A stretch of DNA of 64,000 nucleotides from Cytobacillus praedii (GTDB taxonomy: Bacteria; Bacillota; Bacilli; Bacillales; Cytobacillaceae): assembly GCF_001439605.1 (NCBI RefSeq), contig NZ_LMBX01000004.1, positions 26,143-90,142 of the forward strand. The letters run 5' to 3'. This document shows, one piece after another, positions 58,514 to 64,000 of this stretch (position 1 is the stretch's first letter; each line of letters begins with the position of its first letter). The notes beneath the pieces are model-generated. The model searched no databases, was not told the DNA's origin, and saw only the letters and a list, made by a program, of their open reading frames with translations. The position numbers and the translations under genes were made by a program.

Positions 58514-58966
58514 AAGCAATTAAAGGAAACATATACATAGTTGGTTACCTGCTGATATATAAGCAGTGCTTTATACTTTTTAGTAAGTGACTGTATAAGC
58601 TTATTGGAATCATTGAGAGTAAGCTGTTATGTCCTATCATCCTCTGTTCCTTTATTTTCTTCAACTATTTTTGTTTTTTCCTTTTGGCTTTATATATTTT
58701 TTCTTGCAACTTCCGCAGCAGCTCTTAACTTTAAGCCCATTTAATAGAGGACGAATATGGAATACTATTGCTAATAATGGTGCAGTATTTATACCCAAAC
58801 TATAGGTGCAGGCAGAAACAATGTTATACTAAACTTACAAACATTTCCTATTTTAGAGGATTAGCATTGCTGGCTGATCTTTCTATTTTACTTGCATTCT
58901 ACGTAGATGTATAAGCTTTTCAAGCACACTATGTATGTTTCCTTAATTTAGAATGGAGTGATTGGC

Positions 58967-59488
58967 ATGATCATTAAAATGGATCGATCTAATATGAAGA
59001 ATTTTAGTAAACCAAACGAAAGTTTCGCAGTTTCAGAAAGAATTATCCCAACATTTAAGAACAATGTTTGGAAATATACAGTGGAAAAGTTGTCTAAACC
59101 CTATTTTAAGAAGTATGAAGATGAAGAAGTTGACACTAGTTATATTGAAGAACAAGAGAAAGCTGTATTTTTTTATTACGTTGAAAACAATTGTATTGGG
59201 CGGATAAAAATTTGTTCCAATTGGAATGGATATGCACTAATTGAGGACATTGCTGTTTCAAAAGAGTATAGAAAAAATGGTGTAGGAACAGCATTATTAA
59301 ATAAAGCGATGGAGTGGGCGAAGGAGAATAACTTTTGTGGTCTTATGCTTGAAACACAAGATATTAATGTTTCTGCTTGTCATTTTTATGCCAACAATCA
59401 ATTTGTAATCGGTGCAGTTGATACGATGCTTTATTCAAACTTTCCAACAGCAAATGAAGTGGCGATTTTTTGGTACTATAAATTTTGA
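58967..59488 (+). CDS. satA: Streptothricin N-acetyltransferase SatA-like GNAT
   Basis: A 173-residue GNAT enzyme very like B. subtilis SatA (YyaR), which acetylates streptothricin on its beta-lysine. Characteristic stretches are NCIGRIKICSNWNGYALIED, the acetyl-CoA loop SKEYRKNGVGTALLNKAMEW, CGLMLETQDINVSACHFYAN and the end AVDTMLYSNFPTANEVAIFW. ATG 58967 follows TGGAGTG. It is single. Assignment by recognition of the family pattern; activity not shown. Confidence 0.88.
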   Translation: MIIKMDRSNMKNFSKPNESFAVSERIIPTFKNNVWKYTVEKLSKPYFKKYEDEEVDTSYIEEQEKAVFFYYVENNCIGRIKICSNWNGYALIEDIAVSKEYRKNGVGTALLNKAMEWAKENNFCGLMLETQDINVSACHFYANNQFVIGAVDTMLYSNFPTANEVAIFWYYKF

Positions 59489-59692
59489 GATAAAAATAGG
59501 TAATGGTAATCATAGAATGCGCCACCCAGATAATAGGAATATCTCATTATTGTTACAAGGATACGCGTATAGAATCCGGCTAAATCAATATTGGACATCA
59601 ATGGATGGGAATGGATTATTGGTTTTGAATAGAGTTGGAGTCAAGAAGCGAAATTCTAAGAAAAATCATAAGGAATAAAAGGGAGGGGGAAT

Positions 59693-60589
59693 ATGGATTA
59701 TATTTCACCGAAAGAAGCAGTGTTAAAGATGAAAAGATGGCAAAAAGATCCCATAGCGGCGGGTCGCCGTCATACCGTCGCTCTAAAATCAGACGGCACA
59801 GTGATGGCTGTGGGTGATAATAAATATGGGCAATGTGATGTAAGCGGCTGGAGCGATGTTGTGGCGGTCGCGGCGGGTAATGTTCATATGGCGACGAACA
59901 CGGGTAATGCTCATACCGTTGGTCTAAAATTGGACGGCACGGTAGCGGCTGTGGGTTGGAATAAGCATGACCAATGCGATGTAAGCGGCTGGAGCGATAT
60001 TGCAGCGGTTGCGGCAGCTTGGCGTCGCACCATCGGTCATAAATCAGATGGGACGGTTGTGGCTGTGGGCAGAAATTCTGAAGGTCAATGCAATGTAAGC
60101 GGCTGGCGTGATATTGTGGCGGTCGCTGCGGGGGATTGGCATACCATCGGTCTAAAATCGGACGGCACGGTGATGGCTGTGGGGAATAATCGGTATCGCC
60201 AATGCAATGTAAGCGGCTGGCGTGACATCGTGGCGGCAGCGGCGGGGTATCTTCATACCATCGGTCTAAAATCGGACGGAATGGTGACGGCTGTAGGTGA
60301 TAATAAATATGGGCAATGTGATGTAAACGGCTGGCGCGGGATTGTGGCGATAGCAGTGGGGAGTAATCATACGATCGGCCTTAAATCAGACGGTACGATA
60401 GCGGCTGTGGGGTGGAATGAGTATGGCCAATGTAATGTAAGTGATTGGCGCGATATAGTGGCAGTTGCGGCGGGTTGTACTCATACCGTCGGTCTAAAAT
60501 CGGACGGCACGGTGGTAGCAGTAGGTGATAATGAATATGGCCAATGTGATGTAAGCGGCTGGCGCGGCATTCAGCTCCCCGGTAATTAG
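59693..60589 (+). CDS. RCC1-type seven-repeat beta-propeller protein
   Basis: A 298-residue protein of seven RCC1-like repeats of about 38 residues with the pattern T(V/I)GLKSDGTVxAVGxNxYGQC(D/N)VSGWxDIVAVAAG. Seven blades make a closed propeller. The first repeat has an insertion (ATNTGNAH). There is no signal peptide, so it is probably cytoplasmic. The repeats are nearly identical to each other and GC-rich compared with neighbours, signs of recent expansion or transfer. The ATG follows GGGAGGGGG. RCC1 proteins bind nucleosomes and Ran in eukaryotes; the bacterial role is unknown. Confidence 0.85.
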   Translation: MDYISPKEAVLKMKRWQKDPIAAGRRHTVALKSDGTVMAVGDNKYGQCDVSGWSDVVAVAAGNVHMATNTGNAHTVGLKLDGTVAAVGWNKHDQCDVSGWSDIAAVAAAWRRTIGHKSDGTVVAVGRNSEGQCNVSGWRDIVAVAAGDWHTIGLKSDGTVMAVGNNRYRQCNVSGWRDIVAAAAGYLHTIGLKSDGMVTAVGDNKYGQCDVNGWRGIVAIAVGSNHTIGLKSDGTIAAVGWNEYGQCNVSDWRDIVAVAAGCTHTVGLKSDGTVVAVGDNEYGQCDVSGWRGIQLPGN

Positions 60590-60654
60590 TACTTACTAAC
60601 AAATAAGCCAGAGAATCAATGAACGGGTTAATGTGTAAATAGGGCTATTCCATT

Positions 60655-60700
60655 ATAGGACGCTTTTCTGAAATAAGAAAAGCGTCTTTCTTCATCAATA
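60655..60700 (+). repeat. Dispersed stem-loop repeat copy (GCGTCTTT subgroup)
   Basis: GACGCTTTTC-TGAAATAA-GAAAAGCGTC, perfect 10-bp stem followed by TTTCTT, serving as terminator for the RCC1 gene. Confidence 0.8.
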
Positions 60701-60884
60701 GAGGTAAAGATTGAGCATTTTAATATACTCGGTTATTCTATTCGACAATCAGGTCATTTATCGGTATAAGGCCAATGGTACCTTTTAGTCCCGCACCCTA
60801 CCACATGACCGTAAAAATACATATTGGGTGGACCTATTGAAATCGGTGCGGAAATGTAAAAATGTTAGCAAGGGGATGAATGTA

Positions 60885-62333
60885 GTGTTTAACGATTTTA
60901 TGATTACGGAAGGTCGCCCTGTTTATATTCAACTTAAGGAATATTTAAAAAGAATGATAACCAACGGGCATTTGCTTGAGCACCAAAAGCTTCCATCCAC
61001 TCGTGAACTCGGTTCTTTATTATCAATTAGCCGAAACACGGTTCTAACAGCTTATGCGGATTTAGAACAAGAAGGCCTTATTTATGCGGTAAAAGGAAAA
61101 GGAAACTTTGTAAGTCATGTTGAGACCTTCAAATCCCCATCTATCCAGTTAAATTGGACTGAAAAAGTCAACGAGCAAACCTTTTTGGCAGATGAATTGG
61201 ACCTTATGAAGCATGGTGTGCGCTGGAATAAGGAAATGATTTCATTTAATAGCATTGCACCCGATGAAAAGCTTTTTGATGTAGAAAATTTTAAAAGGGC
61301 TTTTTTAAATCGGATGTCCATTGAAGGAGACATCGTTCTTAACTATGGATATGCCAAGGGCTATAAACCACTTATCGAATACCTGCTTCACTACATGGAA
61401 ATTAAAGGGGTAGACACTAGAAATAAAGATGTTTTAATTACCAATGGATTCACGGAAGGTCTGGATATCATTTTATCCTCTTTAAATAAAAAGAGCGGCC
61501 GTGTTATTTGTGAAAATCCAACCAATGATTCTGCTCTTAAGCTCTTTCGATTACATGGTTATGAAATCGATGGAATTGAAATGGAAAATGACGGGGTAAA
61601 TGTTAGTCAGCTAGAAACATTCTTATCAAATAAAGAATATGATTTTGCCTACTTAATTCCGTCCTATCATAATCCAACTGGAATCGTAACGTCCTCAAAA
61701 AAAAGGAAAGAAATCATGGATCTGTTTTCCGCTTATCAGCTTCCTATCGTTGAAAATGGATTTAATGAAGAATTACGTTACTCAGGGTCACATCTTGCAT
61801 CGTTGGCATCCTTCGCCGGACAAGGCAATCATGTTATTTATATTAGCAGCTTCTCTAAAATTCTTTTTCCTGGCATACGGGTTGGATGGATAGTAGCAGA
61901 CAAAGAATTGATTTATTACTTAGAAAGTGTGAAAAGAGCTCGAACGATTCATACGTCTACATTAGATCAAGCTGTGTTATATCAATATTTGAATGATGGA
62001 TACTTTGAGAAATATATAAAGAAGGCTAAATCAGTCTATAAGAAAAAGTATGAATTAACTGTTCATTATTGTAAGCAATATATTCCTTTTAAACGGATAA
62101 CTGGTGACGGTGGACTTCACCTTTTTATAGAATTAGAAAACCACATCGATTCAGGAAAGCTATTAGAAAAATGTTATCAAAAGGGGGTTGTATTTTTACC
62201 AGGTAATGTTTTTCACACTGACAGCAGCGGAAATCATACGTTACGATTAGGATTTTCTAGGCTGAAAGAAAGAGAGATTATCCAGGGGATTAAAATTATA
62301 GGGGATACCTTAAAAAATAATTATGGAGGCTAA
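60885..62333 (+). CDS. MocR-family regulator (GntR-aminotransferase), DdlR-like
   Basis: A 482-residue MocR protein. The N-terminal GntR winged helix is VYIQLKEYLKRMITNGHLLE, LPSTRELGSLLSISRNTVLT; the C-terminal part is a fold-type I aminotransferase-like domain with PSYHNPTG and the PLP lysine in SSFSKILFPGIRVGW. GTG 60885 follows AAGGGGATGA; the frame from 60828 lacks a ribosome binding site. The ligase gene ddl begins 4 nt after its stop. In Brevibacillus brevis a MocR protein (DdlR) activates the adjacent D-Ala-D-Ala ligase gene, so this is probably the same control, sensing D-Ala or D-Ala-D-Ala with PLP. Confidence 0.85.
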   Translation: MFNDFMITEGRPVYIQLKEYLKRMITNGHLLEHQKLPSTRELGSLLSISRNTVLTAYADLEQEGLIYAVKGKGNFVSHVETFKSPSIQLNWTEKVNEQTFLADELDLMKHGVRWNKEMISFNSIAPDEKLFDVENFKRAFLNRMSIEGDIVLNYGYAKGYKPLIEYLLHYMEIKGVDTRNKDVLITNGFTEGLDIILSSLNKKSGRVICENPTNDSALKLFRLHGYEIDGIEMENDGVNVSQLETFLSNKEYDFAYLIPSYHNPTGIVTSSKKRKEIMDLFSAYQLPIVENGFNEELRYSGSHLASLASFAGQGNHVIYISSFSKILFPGIRVGWIVADKELIYYLESVKRARTIHTSTLDQAVLYQYLNDGYFEKYIKKAKSVYKKKYELTVHYCKQYIPFKRITGDGGLHLFIELENHIDSGKLLEKCYQKGVVFLPGNVFHTDSSGNHTLRLGFSRLKEREIIQGIKIIGDTLKNNYGG

Positions 62334-62337
62334 AAAA

Positions 62338-63231
62338 ATGAGAGTTGGCGTAATTATGGGAGGATTTTCTTCCGAAAAGCAAGTTTCGATCATGACAGGT
62401 GAAGAAATGATGACGCATTTAGATAAAAATAAATATGAAATTGTACCGATCCTTCTAGAGAACAAAGAAGGCTTAGTGGAAAAGGTGAAAGATCTCGACA
62501 TTGCGCTATTGGCGCTGCATGGCAAATTCGGTGAGGACGGCACGATTCAAGGTGCCCTTGAAACCATGGGAGTTCCTTATACAGGGAGCAGCATCCTTTC
62601 CAGCAGTTTATGCATGGATAAGAATATCTCCAAAAAAATCATCCGTTTTGAAGGTGTTCAAACACCGGATTGGATTCACCTTACGAACATGGAAGAACTT
62701 AAAATGGATGAACTAGACAATATGGGTTACCCGCTAGTTGTGAAACCAAATTCAGGCGGTTCGAGTGTAGGAGTAAAAATTGTTTATGACAAAGAAACAC
62801 TAAAGCCTGCGATTGCGGAAGTATTCAAATGGGATTCCGAAGTGATAATCGAAAAGCTTATTACGGGAGAGGAAATTACTTGTTCCATATTGGATGGAAA
62901 GCTTTTACCGGTGATTTCCATTCGACATAAGAGTGAGTTTTTTGATTATACCTCCAAATATAATGACATGACTACCATTGAAGAGGTGGTCCAGCTCCCG
63001 CAGGAAATACAGACCAGTGTCGCTTTTGCTGCAATGACTTGCTATAAATCATTGAAATGTAGTGTTTACGCCCGCATCGACATGATGATTAAAGATGGTA
63101 TCCCTTATGTAATGGAAGTGAATACATTACCTGGGATGACGAAAAATAGTTTGCTGCCAAAAAGTGCACAAGGAGCGGGTATTCCTTATCATAAGCTACT
63201 TGACTTGATTATCGAACATTCCTTAAAGTGA
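62338..63231 (+). CDS. ddl: D-alanine--D-alanine ligase
   Basis: A 297-residue ATP-grasp enzyme that joins two D-Ala for peptidoglycan synthesis. Motifs: VIMGGFSSEKQVSIMTG (N-terminal substrate loop), LALHGKFGEDGTIQGALETM, PLVVKPNSGGSSVGVKIVYD, ARIDMMIKDGIPYVMEVNTL followed by PGMT with metal-binding Glu and Asn. ATG 62338 follows TGGAGG. It is coupled to a MocR regulator gene, which suggests a second, conditionally expressed ligase besides a housekeeping one. Confidence 0.92.
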   Translation: MRVGVIMGGFSSEKQVSIMTGEEMMTHLDKNKYEIVPILLENKEGLVEKVKDLDIALLALHGKFGEDGTIQGALETMGVPYTGSSILSSSLCMDKNISKKIIRFEGVQTPDWIHLTNMEELKMDELDNMGYPLVVKPNSGGSSVGVKIVYDKETLKPAIAEVFKWDSEVIIEKLITGEEITCSILDGKLLPVISIRHKSEFFDYTSKYNDMTTIEEVVQLPQEIQTSVAFAAMTCYKSLKCSVYARIDMMIKDGIPYVMEVNTLPGMTKNSLLPKSAQGAGIPYHKLLDLIIEHSLK

Positions 63232-63325
63232 GCAGAAATGAAGTATAGGCCAATATGGACTGACTCTTTTATAATAGGAAAAAATGAACCTATAATAAAG
63301 AATAGCTTGAAAGTTGGAGAGTGAA

Positions 63326-63760
63326 ATGAATGGGATTAGTAAAGCGAAAATTGAGGATTGTAAACAGATTTCTTTGTTATTAAACCAGTTGGACTATCCA
63401 GATACCGACCTATTTATTAAAGAAAAAGTGGAAATACTTCTTATGGACCCGAATGAAGAATTATTAGTATTCGAAGAAGATAAAAATGTTATTGCCTTCG
63501 TTTCAGTTCATTTTATACCACAATTAGCTGTAAAGGGAGATTTCGCAAGAATAAGTTATTTTGCAGTTGATAAAAACATTAGAAGTAAGGGGATAGGGCG
63601 GAAGGTTGAAGAATATTGTACTAATTTAGCCATAAAAAGAGAGTGCGATAGAATGGAAGTGCATTGCCACTCTAGAAGAAAAGATGCACATAGGTTTTAT
63701 ATACGGCAAGGGTTTACTGAATCGCCAAAGTACTTCTTTAAAATCTTACCTCAATCTTAG
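63326..63760 (+). CDS. GNAT family acetyltransferase
   Basis: A 144-residue GNAT enzyme: ISKAKIEDCKQISLLLNQLD, ISYFAVDKNIRSKGIGRKVE (acetyl-CoA loop RSKGIG) and MEVHCHSRRKDAHRFYIRQG FTE-type C-terminal motif. It resembles aminoglycoside 6'-N-acetyltransferase-like and PaiA-like small GNATs, but the substrate cannot be predicted. ATG 63326 follows TTGGAGAG. It is 94 nt after ddl and may be its own unit. Confidence 0.78.
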   Translation: MNGISKAKIEDCKQISLLLNQLDYPDTDLFIKEKVEILLMDPNEELLVFEEDKNVIAFVSVHFIPQLAVKGDFARISYFAVDKNIRSKGIGRKVEEYCTNLAIKRECDRMEVHCHSRRKDAHRFYIRQGFTESPKYFFKILPQS

Positions 63761-63777
63761 TAATTTCCTCTATTGCG

Positions 63778-64000
63778 GGTAGCATGGCTGGACTATGATT
63801 ACCGTGAAATGCTGTTTTTCACTTTTGTGGGCATCATAGCTGGGCTATGATTACCATGAAATGGTGTTTTTCACTTTTGTAGGCATCATAGCTGGGCTAT
63901 GATTACCGTAAAATGCTAATTTCCACTTATGCGGGCATCATAGCTGGTCTATGATTACCGTGAAATGGTGTTTTTCACTTATGCGGGCATCATAGCTGTG
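63778..64000. repeat. 52-bp tandem repeat array running off the window end
   Basis: The word GATTACC recurs at 63797, 63849, 63901 and 63953, exactly 52 bp apart, and the whole unit is conserved (GGGCATCATAGCTGGGCTAT, GATTACCGTGAAATGGTG, TTTTTCACTTTTGT). Each unit contains ATCATAGC-TGG-GCTATGAT and GTGAAA with TTTCAC, two small hairpins. At least four copies are inside the window; the end is not seen. Confidence 0.9.

Noticed and set aside
59412..59678. 88-codon ORF after satA
   Set aside because: It begins inside satA in another frame; the part beyond satA has no ribosome binding site and no family pattern.
63778..64000. Possible CRISPR array
   Set aside because: The whole 52-bp unit is conserved; there are no variable spacers between short repeats and no cas genes in the window.

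Overview
The window is low-GC, plus-strand-biased chromosomal DNA from an endospore-forming member of the Bacillaceae (Bacillus sensu lato). Evidence: strong AGGAGG-type ribosome binding sites with many TTG and GTG starts, a sporulation-type diadenylate cyclase (CdaS), a Bce-type RSAB module, an MhqR regulon, SatA and Bacillus-style intergenic stem-loop repeats. No rRNA, tRNA, prophage or CRISPR array was seen. It looks like an accessory, defence- and detoxification-rich stretch with several decaying genes.

Layout. 1-6.9 kb: maltose acetyltransferase tail, an RlmA-type 23S rRNA methyltransferase behind a short leader ORF and terminator, an ECF sigma/anti-sigma pair (minus strand), a frameshifted GNAT gene, a YciI/DGPF gene and a SAM methyltransferase. 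7-9.5 kb: small unknown and membrane proteins, a 186-bp remnant of an IS150-like element, and a decayed gene. 9.5-13 kb: a five-gene operon of a Gly/Tyr-rich lipoprotein, a DUF350 membrane protein, an unknown protein, a glutathionylspermidine-synthase-like ATP-grasp ligase and a TVGYGD potassium channel with an RCK domain. 13.3 kb: an Asp/Glu-type racemase. 14.3-17.6 kb: an ECF42 sigma factor with DGPF, VOC and DUF1801 partners; three promoters share TGTCGA-N17-CGT(C/T)GT. 17.7-23.7 kb: scattered single genes separated by repeats. 23.7-28.5 kb: two ABC exporter modules, one with a GntR/YtrA regulator and one with PadR plus DUF1048; the second is visibly GC-richer. 29.1-33.5 kb: a minus-strand Bce-type peptide-antibiotic module. 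33.9-39.4 kb: an MhqR-type quinone/electrophile detoxification cluster with ATCTCGAATTCGAGAT boxes. 39.7-43.5 kb: cdaS, a MerR regulator with an MFS exporter, and a frameshifted YdcF gene. 43.7-47.4 kb: a frameshifted phosphatase, then a macrolide-type attenuator (leader MTHSMRLRFPTLNQ), a decayed mef-like efflux gene and an intact Msr-type ABC-F gene. 48-52.7 kb: VOC, AhpD-like, a second ECF sigma/anti-sigma pair, LOG, MazG and a P-loop kinase. 53-60.6 kb: an oxidoreductase, lipoproteins, a LacI regulator, a pentapeptide protein, SatA and an RCC1-repeat propeller. 60.9-63.8 kb: a MocR regulator coupled to D-Ala-D-Ala ligase, then a GNAT. The window ends inside a 52-bp tandem repeat array.

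Common themes are antibiotic and electrophile defence (rRNA methylation, ribosome protection, efflux, Bce detoxification, streptothricin acetylation, D-Ala-D-Ala ligase control) and regulation by leader peptides or alternative sigma factors. A family of stem-loop repeats follows many genes and probably ends their transcripts. Several genes carry single frameshifts; whether these are real decay or assembly errors cannot be decided from the sequence alone.
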